Origin: Daejeonella oryzae DSM 19973
GTDB lineage: Bacteria; Bacteroidota; Bacteroidia; Sphingobacteriales; Sphingobacteriaceae
NCBI RefSeq assembly: GCF_000422945.1
Contig: NZ_KE383964.1
Span: 579,912-643,911 of the forward strand
DNA: 64,000 bases
Direction of reading: 5' to 3'
Of this stretch, positions 20,039 through 29,643 are shown piece after piece (within the stretch, counting starts at the first letter, position 1; every line of letters starts with the position of its first letter). The notes beneath the pieces were generated by a model, which saw nothing but the letters and a program-made list of their open reading frames with translations, ran no database searches and had not been told where the DNA came from. A program made the position numbers and the translations under genes.

Positions 20039-20921
20039 TAGGAACACCGTAAACAATATTAACCTGAAACCGCTTGTCTAATGCTCCAACCATATCGGCA
20101 GCAGCTTTTGTAATTACAATGATCACATCTTTAGTAGATTCGTTTTCAGTGAATTTGCCAACAACTTTTGCAAACGTACTTTTAGTTGTCATTGGATTAG
20201 TCACTTTCACAACCGTTCCGATTGGAGCAGTACGGTGAAGAGCCAGCATTTTACTACCATCTATATTTTCATCGTTTATCCAGGTGGCAACTCCATGTTC
20301 ATCAACCTCGCGTAAGCCATACCTGGCCGGTGGCAATTTTAAGCGGTCACCTGCATTCACGCTACTATCTATTTGAGTAGGAGTATTTCTTCGTCCGTTA
20401 GACATGTTAGCCGGAACATTTAAAATAATTGGAGATGCCGGAGTTACCTGATTGCTGATGTTACCATAACGGATCTTTAAAATTTGACCCGCTGCAAGCG
20501 TGTTGCCGGTCAATTTGTTAAGAGCCTTTATTTCATCAACTGTGGTATTGAATTTTCTTGAGATGGCATATAAAGTTTCCTTTGTTCCAACTTTATAATC
20601 AACCAGCGCTACTTTTGAATCATCCTGGACCTTCGAATTAGAATTTAGATTTCCGGGTTTTTCAGTTCTATAAATTCTATCTGTTGGAACTTTGATTTCT
20701 AATCCAATCTGCAATGATTTATTGTTATTGTATTGGATAACTGATTGAGGACTAACGCTGTATTTGCGTGATATTGAATAATAACTTTCTTTGCTTTCTA
20801 CTTTATGAACGATTAATTTTTTACCGTTTAAATTTTCAGTTCCGATAGAATCTAAGGTTGATGCAGTGGAATAAACAGAAAATAATAGAAAGCAAATAGA
20901 GAATGATAGTCGTATCTGCAT
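20031..20921 (-). CDS. LysM peptidoglycan-binding protein with RlpA-like C-terminal domain
   Basis: A secreted 296-residue protein with a signal peptide (about residues 1-20). Two LysM domains follow (about 38-80 and 107-150; each has a Y-SISRK or LYAISRK core). A C-terminal double-psi beta-barrel-like domain lies at about 200-290 (LHRTAPIGTVVKVTNP, FAKVVGKF), similar to RlpA. It should bind and perhaps cleave or organise peptidoglycan. The pairing with uridine kinase by an 8-nt overlap is unusual but clear. Confidence 0.88.
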   Translation of the reverse strand: MQIRLSFSICFLLFSVYSTASTLDSIGTENLNGKKLIVHKVESKESYYSISRKYSVSPQSVIQYNNNKSLQIGLEIKVPTDRIYRTEKPGNLNSNSKVQDDSKVALVDYKVGTKETLYAISRKFNTTVDEIKALNKLTGNTLAAGQILKIRYGNISNQVTPASPIILNVPANMSNGRRNTPTQIDSSVNAGDRLKLPPARYGLREVDEHGVATWINDENIDGSKMLALHRTAPIGTVVKVTNPMTTKSTFAKVVGKFTENESTKDVIIVITKAAADMVGALDKRFQVNIVYGVPNE

Positions 20922-21156
20922 GATTTTTTTTTTGTGTGCAATTATACAAAAAATGAAACAATTTTTGAATTTGTTTCTTTAGCTGAACAAGTACTGGTTA
21001 TGCTGTATGCTAAACGAAAAACTTCAGGTTTGTTATATATGAGCAACTAAATTTAATAGATAGAGTCAGGGTGGTAATTGCACTGGCTTGTAAATTGCTT
21101 ATAATGCCAATTAGAATTGAGGATAATTAAATACATACTTAATAAAAAATAAAATT

Positions 21157-21636
21157 ATGAATGCCAAGGAAATAAGTCTGGAAGAGAAACAAGTAAAGCC
21201 TATTGTAGATCAGTTAAATGATTTATTGGCAAATTATCATGTACATTATCAGAAATTAAGGGGTTGCCACTGGAACGTTAAAGGATCGCATTTTTTTACT
21301 TTACACGTTAAGTTTGAAGAATTATACGTGAATGCTCAAATAACTATTGACGAACTGGCTGAAAGGATATTGACCCTAGGAAAACCACCGCACAGTACAT
21401 TTTCTGAATATTTAAAAGTTTCTCAGATTAAAGAAATTAATACAGTAGGGATGAAAGATACTGATATGGTATTATCGATAATGGATGATTTTTCAACGCT
21501 CATAGAAATGGAACGTGAAATTATGTCTACAACTGCTGATGCAGGAGATGATGGAACAAATGATCTGATTAATAAATTCATGCAGTTTAAAGAGAAAAAC
21601 AACTGGATGCTCAGGTCCTTTATTGGGAAAAATTAA
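21157..21636 (+). CDS. dps: Dps family ferritin-like DNA-protection protein
   Basis: A 159-residue Dps protein that stores iron and shields DNA from oxidative stress. The inter-subunit ferroxidase ligands are visible: His in GCHWNVKG, then HVKFEELY with downstream Asp/Glu residues. Four-helix-bundle spacing is normal. It is monocistronic with a strong terminator. The upstream 235 bp is AT-rich and no promoter could be called with confidence. Confidence 0.94.
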   Translation: MNAKEISLEEKQVKPIVDQLNDLLANYHVHYQKLRGCHWNVKGSHFFTLHVKFEELYVNAQITIDELAERILTLGKPPHSTFSEYLKVSQIKEINTVGMKDTDMVLSIMDDFSTLIEMEREIMSTTADAGDDGTNDLINKFMQFKEKNNWMLRSFIGKN

Positions 21637-21674
21637 AAAAAAAATCCGGCTTGATTGAAAGCCGGATTTTTTTT
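21637..21674. terminator. Bidirectional terminator
   Basis: A 12-bp stem AAAATCCGGCTT/AAGCCGGATTTT flanked by A and T runs, between the convergent dps and OmpP1 genes. Confidence 0.9.
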
Positions 21675-21686
21675 GACTAGTTTATT

Positions 21687-23174
21687 TTAAAACCTGCTGC
21701 CGATAGTTAGAAATATATTATTTCGGGTATTCTTAATGGTAGCTGTTGGTTCAGTACCACCGGCAAGCGTGTAAGGTTTAAAGGAAGAATTATAGGTTAC
21801 ATTCTGATAAGCCAGATCTATATAGTAATTGTTTATGCGATATCCCAATCCTCCGCTAAACGTATCTGATTTCAATGCATCTGAGCTAACAGTTTCTTTA
21901 TACGGACTACCGGTACGACCATAACCGGCTCTCAGCATTATATTCTCTATTTTATATTCTCCACCCAAACGGTAATTAACAGCGCTTCTGTAGTTATTTC
22001 TTATTTCACGGTTATTGTCAGCAATAATATCCGAATTCATGTTGTCAACAGCTGAAAAATTTATTTGTGAATAATCCACGTAATCCACATCTGCTGATAT
22101 AAAACCCTGGTTATTTAAAAATATCCCGATTCCTCCGGTTAACTTTAAAGGGGTACGAAGTTTATATGAAAAATTGTAGGTTTCGGAGTTATTTACAAAC
22201 TGAGAATCCAAACCGGTGCTCCCGTATTGGGTATTAAGTACTTCGTTATAACTGTCATCAAATGTATACCAGGTTGGAGTTTCAACGGTTGCACCCAATC
22301 TTACACATGAATTAGGTCTGAATAAAACACCAACTTTACCGTTTATGCCGGTTCCTTCAGTAAACTGGTTCTGACGATAGGATAATTCATATTCATTATT
22401 CTCTGTTACATTAAATCCTTTTTCGATGTATTCAGCATCAGAAGTATAGTTTATAGATGCAAGTCCTAAACTTACACCTATATAAAACTTATTGCTGTAA
22501 TTGGCTCCGGCTGCAAAAGTAACTTCAGATTGCGTTCCTTTTCTTGAGTCTAAGCGTGTTTGTTCATTGTTTACATCTGTTTCAGGGAAATATCCCTGAC
22601 TGTCATATCCGATCAGGTAATTATCATAGGCCATTCGTTCTAATGTCCCGGAAGGTAATGAGCTTGGAGAACCGTAATTATTGCTTGCCAGTTCTGCAAA
22701 ATAATCGGCAATCGAATTGTCTCCGTTAATTCCAGAATAAGAGATGTTATTATTGAAGTCGTTGTCTTTACTGAAAGAGATTCCATAATTAGAACTAATC
22801 CACCCGGTTTCCAGATCTGAACCTTTTTGCTTTTTAAATGGCATATGCCATACAATCGCAGCGTGGTTCAAGTTGATCTTATCCTTATTCCCGATGGTTT
22901 GACCGCCAAGGTAAAGTGCATCAGCTTTATAGTTATTAAATTCGGGTGTTAAACTAAACTCAGATTTGGTAAATAAACCAATCCCGGCAGGGTTTCCATT
23001 TACAGAACTAAGATCGCCACCAACACCGGTTTGAGCTCCGGCTAAACTATTAAACCGTGCAGTGCTTCCGGCTTGATTAATTGAAAAGCGTAATGCATCT
23101 GCTGAATATTGGGCATGTAAAGAACCTGCAGCGGCCACTATGATCGCTGCGGTTAAAAGTATTCGGAATCTCAT
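21687..23174 (-). CDS. OmpP1/FadL family outer-membrane protein
   Basis: A 495-residue outer-membrane beta-barrel of the FadL/TodX transport family (hydrophobic substrate uptake), with a signal peptide of about 21 residues ending LHAQ. The N-terminal region ALRFSINQAGSTARFNSLAG and GGDLSSVNGNPAGIGLF is the conserved Bacteroidota plug-like motif. The barrel ends with a terminal aromatic (IGSRF), as expected for BAM recognition. The substrate is unknown. Confidence 0.88.
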   Translation of the reverse strand: MRFRILLTAAIIVAAAGSLHAQYSADALRFSINQAGSTARFNSLAGAQTGVGGDLSSVNGNPAGIGLFTKSEFSLTPEFNNYKADALYLGGQTIGNKDKINLNHAAIVWHMPFKKQKGSDLETGWISSNYGISFSKDNDFNNNISYSGINGDNSIADYFAELASNNYGSPSSLPSGTLERMAYDNYLIGYDSQGYFPETDVNNEQTRLDSRKGTQSEVTFAAGANYSNKFYIGVSLGLASINYTSDAEYIEKGFNVTENNEYELSYRQNQFTEGTGINGKVGVLFRPNSCVRLGATVETPTWYTFDDSYNEVLNTQYGSTGLDSQFVNNSETYNFSYKLRTPLKLTGGIGIFLNNQGFISADVDYVDYSQINFSAVDNMNSDIIADNNREIRNNYRSAVNYRLGGEYKIENIMLRAGYGRTGSPYKETVSSDALKSDTFSGGLGYRINNYYIDLAYQNVTYNSSFKPYTLAGGTEPTATIKNTRNNIFLTIGSRF

Positions 23175-23194
23175 ATTGAATTTTGTAGCTATAA

Positions 23195-24214
23195 TTAATT
23201 TCCTCCGCTTCTTGATGGACGTGGTTTGTTTTCGCTGCTACCACCTCCATTATTGGATGGGGGATTGGATGAACTTCTTTCAGTTGCCGGAGGTGGAGTA
23301 TATCTTTCTGTACGTTCAGGTCTGGTTTCCTGTGTACGCTGAGAACGTCCGCTGTTATTTTCAGATTTTTGAGGCTGAGAAACTCTTTCCTGACGTGGCT
23401 GATTTTCAGAAGTACGTGAAGGACGAGCTACTGGTTGAGTAGATCTTCCGGATTGAGATACATTTCCGCTATTAGATGGATTATCACCATAACGCTCTGC
23501 ACGGCTGCGGGTATCTAAAATTCTACCCTGACCGTCAGTTTTAATTGCTCCCGGATTAGTAGTTCCAATTCGACCATCGTTTCCGGTTATGCCGCTGTTT
23601 TCTGATCCACGAACCGGCCTTGGACGATAATTGGGAGATGTATAAACTGGTCGGTTATATATTCCTCCGTAATTGCCTGAATAATACGGACGATTTCCAT
23701 AATATGGATTGTAAATATTGTAATAAGAATAAGGACCCCAATAATTTCCATAATACTGAGAACCGTAATAATTCCATGGGTTGTAATAATTTCCGAATGG
23801 TCTTCCTACTCCAATGTATAATCCTACTACCGGCTGGTTGAAATAGCCATTGTAGAAATTATTTGAATAAAAATTATTGTTGTAATATGAATCAAAGCGA
23901 TAATCATAATAGCTGTCGTAATAACTTCTCCAGGGAGAATAATTATTAAAGCGATAAAGACGGGCAGAATAACTGCCATCATAAAATCCATCCTCATAAG
24001 CAGAAGAATTATTTTGATCACCGTATAATTCCTCATTGGTTACATAATCAGATTTAGATTCGCTTTTTACAATTTCTTCTTCTTCCTGTGCTTTAGCCTG
24101 AGAATAATAGACATCGTCATTCAAATCTTTTTGCTGGGTAAGCTGCTGAGTTGAGCAGGAGGCCAATAGAATTACTGAAGCGGCTCCCATAAAAGTGAAA
24201 AATTTATTTATCAT
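23195..24214 (-). CDS. Tyr/Asn/Gly-rich lipoprotein, hypothetical
   Basis: A 339-residue lipoprotein (VILLASC lipobox, Cys near residue 20). An acidic stretch lies at about 42-60. Residues 70-200 are dominated by Tyr, Asn and Gly with many YY, YN and FYNN steps. The tail (about 200-339) is low-complexity, rich in Arg, Ser, Pro, Gln and Asn. It starts 20 nt upstream of the OmpP1 gene, so both are probably co-transcribed. No domain is recognised. It is likely a disordered surface or periplasmic protein. Confidence 0.85.
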   Translation of the reverse strand: MINKFFTFMGAASVILLASCSTQQLTQQKDLNDDVYYSQAKAQEEEEIVKSESKSDYVTNEELYGDQNNSSAYEDGFYDGSYSARLYRFNNYSPWRSYYDSYYDYRFDSYYNNNFYSNNFYNGYFNQPVVGLYIGVGRPFGNYYNPWNYYGSQYYGNYWGPYSYYNIYNPYYGNRPYYSGNYGGIYNRPVYTSPNYRPRPVRGSENSGITGNDGRIGTTNPGAIKTDGQGRILDTRSRAERYGDNPSNSGNVSQSGRSTQPVARPSRTSENQPRQERVSQPQKSENNSGRSQRTQETRPERTERYTPPPATERSSSNPPSNNGGGSSENKPRPSRSGGN

Positions 24215-24315
24215 GGCGTGATGCTAATTAATGAATTAAATCCTTTTACTATCCTGACGAAAAAAATCAATAAATGGTTGCAAGTATATTTTTTATAATA
24301 CGTGCCTTAGTTTTA

Positions 24316-24323
24316 TAACTTTG
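24316..24323 (+). promoter_or_regulatory. Candidate -7 box upstream of proS
   Basis: TAACTTTG matches the Bacteroidota -7 consensus and lies 48 nt upstream of the proS ATG. No clear -33 box was found at the usual distance. Confidence 0.4.
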
Positions 24324-24371
24324 TCGCTTAGATTTATTAGGCTTAAAAATACAAAAAACATTCCAATATTT

Positions 24372-25844
24372 ATGAGTAAGGGCATTACAAGCAGGAGCGA
24401 GGATTATTCTCAATGGTATAATGAATTGGTGGCAAAAGCCGATCTCGCAGAGCATTCTGCAGTTAGAGGCTGCATGGTAATAAAACCCTATGGTTATTCA
24501 ATTTGGGAGAATATGCAGGCCGCCCTGGATAAGAAATTTAAAGATACCGGCCATAGCAACGCTTATTTTCCCTTATTCATTCCAAAGTCATTTTTTTCTA
24601 AAGAAGCATCTCACGTAGAAGGATTTGCCAAAGAGTGTGCGGTAGTGACACATTATCGTCTAAAAAATGATGCGGACGGAAATGTAGTAGTTGATGAAGA
24701 TGCAAAACTGGAAGAGGAATTAATAGTTCGCCCAACTTCAGAAACCATTATCTGGCATACCTATCGGGGATGGATTCAGTCATACCGCGATTTGCCTATT
24801 CTAGTAAATCAATGGGCCAACGTGGTTCGCTGGGAAATGCGTACCAGATTATTTTTAAGAACTGCAGAATTTTTGTGGCAGGAGGGTCATACTGCTCATG
24901 CTACATCTCAGGAGGCGATTGAGGAAACTAAACGCATGCTGGAAGTGTATGCTAATTTTGCAGAAAACTTTATGGCTGTCCCGGTTATCAGAGGTCGTAA
25001 AACAGATACCGAGCGATTTGCAGGAGCATTAGATACGTATTGTATTGAAGCTCTTATGCAGGATGGAAAAGCTTTGCAGGCCGGAACGTCGCATTTTTTA
25101 GGGCAAAATTTTGCCAAAGCATTTGATGTTAAATTTACCAATAAGGAAGGAAAGCAGGATCATGTTTGGGCTACTTCATGGGGTGTGTCTACCCGACTGA
25201 TTGGCGCATTAATCATGGCGCATTCTGATGATTCCGGCTTAATTCTGCCACCCAAACTAGCACCGATCCAGGTGGTTATTGTTCCCATCTATCGTTCTGA
25301 TGAAGAGTTTGATAATATTTCTGAAGTTGCCACTGAACTGGTTTCAAAACTGAAGGCTAAAAACATTTCAGTAAAATACGATAATCGCGATACGCAACGT
25401 CCCGGTTTTAAATTTGCTGAATATGAATTAAAAGGTGTTCCTGTGCGTTTAGCCATTGGAGGCCGTGACCTTGAAAACGGCACAATTGAAATTGCCAGAA
25501 GAGATACCAAGGAAAAACAAACGATCAGTCGTGATAATTTAGATAATCATATCGAGCAGCTTTTGGAAGAAATACAATCTGCTATTTACAATAAAGCACT
25601 CAAGTTCAGAGATGAGAATATCAGGGAAGTAAATTCTTACGAGGAATTCAAACAGGTTCTGGACGAGAAATCAGGATTTATTTCTGCTCACTGGGACGGC
25701 ACTGCAGAAACGGAAAAAAGAATTAAAGACGAAACCAAAGCTACAATCCGCTGTATTCCTCTAAATAATAAACTGGAAGACGGTATTTGTATGGTTACCG
25801 GAAAACCTTCCACTCAACGGGTGTTATTTGCCCGGGCATATTAA
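24372..25844 (+). CDS. proS: Prolyl-tRNA synthetase, archaeal/eukaryote-like type
   Basis: Class II prolyl-tRNA synthetase (ProS type 3) that charges tRNA-Pro. The ATG at 24372 gives [19 protein letters not shown], the family N-terminus; an upstream in-frame start is spurious. Motif 2 ([23 protein letters not shown]) is intact, as are [14 protein letters not shown] and the anticodon-binding and C-terminal zinc-domain-like regions. At 490 residues it has normal length. Its terminator is shared with the convergent egtD. Confidence 0.96.
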   Translation: MSKGITSRSEDYSQWYNELVAKADLAEHSAVRGCMVIKPYGYSIWENMQAALDKKFKDTGHSNAYFPLFIPKSFFSKEASHVEGFAKECAVVTHYRLKNDADGNVVVDEDAKLEEELIVRPTSETIIWHTYRGWIQSYRDLPILVNQWANVVRWEMRTRLFLRTAEFLWQEGHTAHATSQEAIEETKRMLEVYANFAENFMAVPVIRGRKTDTERFAGALDTYCIEALMQDGKALQAGTSHFLGQNFAKAFDVKFTNKEGKQDHVWATSWGVSTRLIGALIMAHSDDSGLILPPKLAPIQVVIVPIYRSDEEFDNISEVATELVSKLKAKNISVKYDNRDTQRPGFKFAEYELKGVPVRLAIGGRDLENGTIEIARRDTKEKQTISRDNLDNHIEQLLEEIQSAIYNKALKFRDENIREVNSYEEFKQVLDEKSGFISAHWDGTAETEKRIKDETKATIRCIPLNNKLEDGICMVTGKPSTQRVLFARAY

Positions 25845-25856
25845 TAAAAAATTTCC

Positions 25857-25890
25857 ACGCCGACAGAAATTAAAGCCCGTCGGCGTTTTT
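25857..25890. terminator. Terminator between proS and egtD
   Basis: An 8-bp ACGCCGAC/GTCGGCGT stem with a T run on the plus strand. The minus-strand side is less T-rich, so it mainly serves proS. Confidence 0.8.
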
Positions 25891-26885
25891 TACTCCCTCA
25901 CCCAAACCGCATCCACAAACCAGTTCTTCGAATCATAAAAATACTCCAGGGGTTTAAAACCGGTTTTATGAGCCAGAACTTCTATTTCTTCCAGATCATA
26001 TTTTTGTGAAATTTCCATGTGAATGCATTCATTCTGTTTAAATTCAATAGATGAATCTCCAGCAGAGATATTTACAACCTGCTGGCGTGTACTTACAAGG
26101 TAGCTTTTGCAGGAACCTGTACCCGGATCATATGTTGGGTAATGTTTAAAATGTTCAGGGTTAAAATTTCCGCCTAATTCCCTGTTAATCCGATTTAGTA
26201 AATTAAGATTAAAATCCCTGGTAAATCCCTGCTTATCATTATAAGCATCGAGAATTGTTTGGGGATCTTTCTTTAAATCGAACCCGATCAGCAGCAAATC
26301 TCCGGAAGATAAATTCTCTCTCAAACTTTCACAAAATTTCTCTGCCTCTGCCGGAAACATATTGCCGATGTTTGATCCCAGGAAAAGGACAACTTTTTTT
26401 CTATTAGAAAGGGTATTAGATTTTTGAAGCATCTCAAAATATTCTCCGTTTAAACCATGTATGGGAAGTCCGGGAATATGCAGAGGTAATTTTTTTTCGA
26501 GATTAGATATCACATTTGCTGAGATGTCTATCGGATAATAAGTAAAGTCAATATTTTTTGCTACCATGCTTTGCAGCAGGTATGATGATTTTAAAGCATC
26601 TCCCGCACCCAGTTCAATTAAGTCAAATCCCTCATTGCTATTCATGAAAAGGTCGATTATAACATCTGTTTGTTTTGAAAGAATTTCAAGCTCGCACGGA
26701 GTAGGATAGTATTCAGGGCAATGCATAATTTGCTGAAAAAGCCCGTCACCGATACTATCGTAAAAGTATTTCGATTCCAGATATTTAGGGGAAGAGGTTA
26801 GGCCTGTGATTACATCATTAAGAAATTGGCCTGGTAAGCCAGTTTCAGTTTCAGTTGATTGCGTTGTAGATTGTAAATTGTTCAT
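25890..26885 (-). CDS. egtD: L-histidine N-alpha-methyltransferase EgtD
   Basis: Makes hercynine (trimethyl-histidine) from histidine with three SAM, the first step of ergothioneine synthesis. The EgtD signatures are clear: YDSIGDGLFQQIMHCPEYYPT near residue 42, the SAM-binding loop LIELGAGDALKSSYLL, VVLFLGSNIGNM, and a His-binding C-terminal region. At 331 residues it has family length. It lies 5 nt after egtB as the last gene of a six-gene operon. Confidence 0.95.
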   Translation of the reverse strand: MNNLQSTTQSTETETGLPGQFLNDVITGLTSSPKYLESKYFYDSIGDGLFQQIMHCPEYYPTPCELEILSKQTDVIIDLFMNSNEGFDLIELGAGDALKSSYLLQSMVAKNIDFTYYPIDISANVISNLEKKLPLHIPGLPIHGLNGEYFEMLQKSNTLSNRKKVVLFLGSNIGNMFPAEAEKFCESLRENLSSGDLLLIGFDLKKDPQTILDAYNDKQGFTRDFNLNLLNRINRELGGNFNPEHFKHYPTYDPGTGSCKSYLVSTRQQVVNISAGDSSIEFKQNECIHMEISQKYDLEEIEVLAHKTGFKPLEYFYDSKNWFVDAVWVRE

Positions 26886-26890
26886 ATAAA

Positions 26891-28078
26891 TTATTTTGCG
26901 AGCCTGATTCCGGTAAATTGCCAGCGAAGATCGGGTTGAAAAAAATTACGGTAAGTAATGCGGCTATGCTCTGGCGAAGTGGCTTCAGAAGCACCCCTTA
27001 ATACCATTTGATTAATCATAAATTTGCCATTATATTCTCCGATGGCACCTTCGGCTTTTTTAAATCCCGGGTAAGGCAGATAAGCGCTTTCTGTCCATTC
27101 CCAGCGCTTCCCCCAATTTAAATTCCGGGCTGCAATTTCCCATTCTGCTTCAGTCGGCAGGCGCATTTTTTTCCATGAAGCATAAGCTGCTGCTTCATAA
27201 TAGGATATGTGACAAACCGGATTTTCTGCTTGAATTAACTGCAATCCCGACAAAGTATAATTATACCATTCGGAATCTATCTTATGCCAGTACATGGGAG
27301 CTTCAATCTGATTAGTTTTAACCCATTCCAGGCCATCTGCATGCCAGAACCTGAAATCCTGGTAAGCGCCACTATCTATAAACTCCAGATATTCTTTATT
27401 GCTTACCAGCAAATTGCAGATTGAAAAATCGTAGACGTATACTTTGTGTCTGTTGAGCTCATTGTCAAAGCAAAATCCCTCTCCACTAAATCCGATTTCG
27501 TAAACGCCTTCTTTAAATGAAATAAATTCAGGATGTTGTATTTCCTGATTTTCATCTTCTAAATCCTGAGTTTCAAAACTCAGCACCGGAATCAACTTTG
27601 ATTGGGAATATGCCGGAAAAAGCGGGTTATGACCAAGAATGTATTTGATGTCGGTAATTAAAAGTTCCTGATGCTGTTGTTCGTGATTAAAGCCAAGAAT
27701 CATTACTTCTTTTTGCGCTTCAGTTAGATTAACTTCTTCAAGAAATTTAACCATTGCTTCATCTACATATTTTCGGTAGCGGTAAACTTCATCCACTCCA
27801 GGCCTGCTCAGATTACCCCGGTTGGTACGAATGACGCGGGCTCCAACAGTTTCGTAATAGCTGTTAAAAACATAATTGAAATCCGGATCAAATTCCTGAT
27901 ATTCAAATGCGAAAGGTTTGAGTATGAATGTTTCAAAAAACCAGGTGGTATGTCCTAAATGCCATTTCGGTGGACTTACATCCACAATCGGCTGAACTAC
28001 GTAATCTTCGGTTTTTAAAGGTTTGCATATTTCCACCGACCTTTTTCTAATATCCTGATAAGATTTGAGCAAACTCAT
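26891..28078 (-). CDS. egtB: Ergothioneine biosynthesis protein EgtB (sulfoxide synthase)
   Basis: A non-haem iron enzyme joining hercynine to a thiol (gamma-glutamylcysteine or cysteine). The N-terminal DinB-like domain shows the iron-ligand histidines (WHLGHTTWFFETF and FNHEQQHQELLITDIKY). The C-terminal FGE/SUMF1 domain is at about residues 190-395 (MRLPTEAEWE, WEWTESAY, ITYRNFFQP). No egtA or egtC is nearby, which hints at a direct cysteine route, but that is inference. Its ATG overlaps the stop of the permease gene by 1 nt. Confidence 0.93.
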   Translation of the reverse strand: MSLLKSYQDIRKRSVEICKPLKTEDYVVQPIVDVSPPKWHLGHTTWFFETFILKPFAFEYQEFDPDFNYVFNSYYETVGARVIRTNRGNLSRPGVDEVYRYRKYVDEAMVKFLEEVNLTEAQKEVMILGFNHEQQHQELLITDIKYILGHNPLFPAYSQSKLIPVLSFETQDLEDENQEIQHPEFISFKEGVYEIGFSGEGFCFDNELNRHKVYVYDFSICNLLVSNKEYLEFIDSGAYQDFRFWHADGLEWVKTNQIEAPMYWHKIDSEWYNYTLSGLQLIQAENPVCHISYYEAAAYASWKKMRLPTEAEWEIAARNLNWGKRWEWTESAYLPYPGFKKAEGAIGEYNGKFMINQMVLRGASEATSPEHSRITYRNFFQPDLRWQFTGIRLAK

Positions 28079-29643
28079 TAGTCTTTATTTAAATAGTTTG
28101 TAAGATCTGAAATGGATTTAACCCGAAGGTCATCGGATTGTTTCCTTCTCATCATTAAAGCATACGCATTATTAAAGCCTATCGGTTTTAACCATTTCAA
28201 TTTATAGTCTGTATCAAACTGATTTTTTACATATTTATAAACGCCTTCTTTGCTTTTAAGAGTATCAAGAACAGCGGCAGGAACCTTAAGCAGCACCAAT
28301 AATCCGGTTCCGGTATATTCGGGATAAAAGTCAATCTGATCATTTATTAAAGCATCGAAACATATTTTTGTTCCGCCAAGTCCGGTTTTAGTTTCTGCTT
28401 TAAGATCAGAATTTCCTTCTATTAAAATCCTATACATGTTAGCAAGGATATACTGTTCGCCAAAAATTTTTGATCCTATCCGTATTGGTCCCCGCTTTCC
28501 ATTAAGGGAATTCTTATATAAACCCGCCTTTACGAGAAACTCCCTGGCTACTTTTTCGGGATTCTGCTTTAAGTAATCCACCCTGAAATTTAAATCGGTC
28601 ATGATGGAATCATTAATTTTTCCGGAAAGCTGATCCAGGATTTCCTCAAGTTCCGGATACTTTTTTAAAGTTTTTTTTTGAACAAGCGGCGCTGCATAAT
28701 AAGGAGGAAAAATTCCCTTATCATCTCTTAAGGTAACGAGGTCGAACGCTTTTAATCTTCCATCCGTGGAATATCCGCTGATAAGATCCAGATCCTTTTC
28801 ATAAACAGCTTTATACATCACAGCATCGCTGATTACGACCGTTCGGATGTTTAAATTGTATTTATCTTTTAATCCAAGATAGCCATCCTGCCTGCCCATA
28901 AATTCAGGAGTAAAGCCACCTAAAAGAGTATCGCCCTTAACAGATGGAATAAAATAAGTTGCTGAGAGAATAAATAATAATAGTCCTGATACTAACAGCA
29001 CAGGCTTCAGCAATCTTAAATTAAACCTCTGAATCTTAGATAACAAAAAGTCGAAAAGGATAGCGAGAAGAGCAGCCGGTATAGCACCGGCAAGAATCAT
29101 GTTCGAGTTATTTAAAGCAATTCCGCCAAAGATGAATTCACCTAATCCCCCGGCGGCTATGTACGCTGCCAGCGTTGCCACACCAACGTTTATTACGGTG
29201 GCCGTTCTGATACCGGCAAGCAAAACCGGCATAGCTAACGGTAGTTGTACTTTAAATAAAATTTGTAAGTTACTCATGCCCATTCCTTTTGCCGCATCGA
29301 TAACAGAAGAGTTTACCTGAGTAATTCCGGTAAACGTATTTCTGATAATGGGCAGCAAGGCATACAGGAATAAAGCTACTATTGCAGGTTTAGGACCAAT
29401 GCCGAGGACTGGAATCATAATCCCCAAGAGGGCAATGCTCGGGATAGTTTGTAAAATTCCGGCAAATCCAAGTACGGGGCCGGCAAGTTTTACCTTTCGG
29501 GAAATCAATATTCCTAAAGGAATACCTATTAAAATGGCTAAGATTAAAGAGGTAAAAGTGAGACCAATATGCGTAATTACCTGATCTAAAAGTTTAGATT
29601 TTTGTTCCAGTACAAAACTCCATAAACTTTGCTGATCATTCAT
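28078..29643 (-). CDS. egtU: EgtU-like ABC importer: permease fused to substrate-binding domain
   Basis: A fusion of an OpuCB-type permease (about residues 1-205; TM helices, then LPIIRNTFTGITQV and GMGMSNLQILFKVQLPLAMPV) with an OpuAC/OpuCC-type binding domain (about residues 240-520) after one more TM anchor. This architecture is that of betaine/choline importers and of EgtU, the ergothioneine importer described in Helicobacter pylori and streptococci. Its place directly upstream of egtB and egtD favours ergothioneine. The ATG at 29643 is preferred to an upstream GTG at 29664. It overlaps the ATPase gene by 8 nt. Confidence 0.85.
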   Translation of the reverse strand: MNDQQSLWSFVLEQKSKLLDQVITHIGLTFTSLILAILIGIPLGILISRKVKLAGPVLGFAGILQTIPSIALLGIMIPVLGIGPKPAIVALFLYALLPIIRNTFTGITQVNSSVIDAAKGMGMSNLQILFKVQLPLAMPVLLAGIRTATVINVGVATLAAYIAAGGLGEFIFGGIALNNSNMILAGAIPAALLAILFDFLLSKIQRFNLRLLKPVLLVSGLLLFILSATYFIPSVKGDTLLGGFTPEFMGRQDGYLGLKDKYNLNIRTVVISDAVMYKAVYEKDLDLISGYSTDGRLKAFDLVTLRDDKGIFPPYYAAPLVQKKTLKKYPELEEILDQLSGKINDSIMTDLNFRVDYLKQNPEKVAREFLVKAGLYKNSLNGKRGPIRIGSKIFGEQYILANMYRILIEGNSDLKAETKTGLGGTKICFDALINDQIDFYPEYTGTGLLVLLKVPAAVLDTLKSKEGVYKYVKNQFDTDYKLKWLKPIGFNNAYALMMRRKQSDDLRVKSISDLTNYLNKD

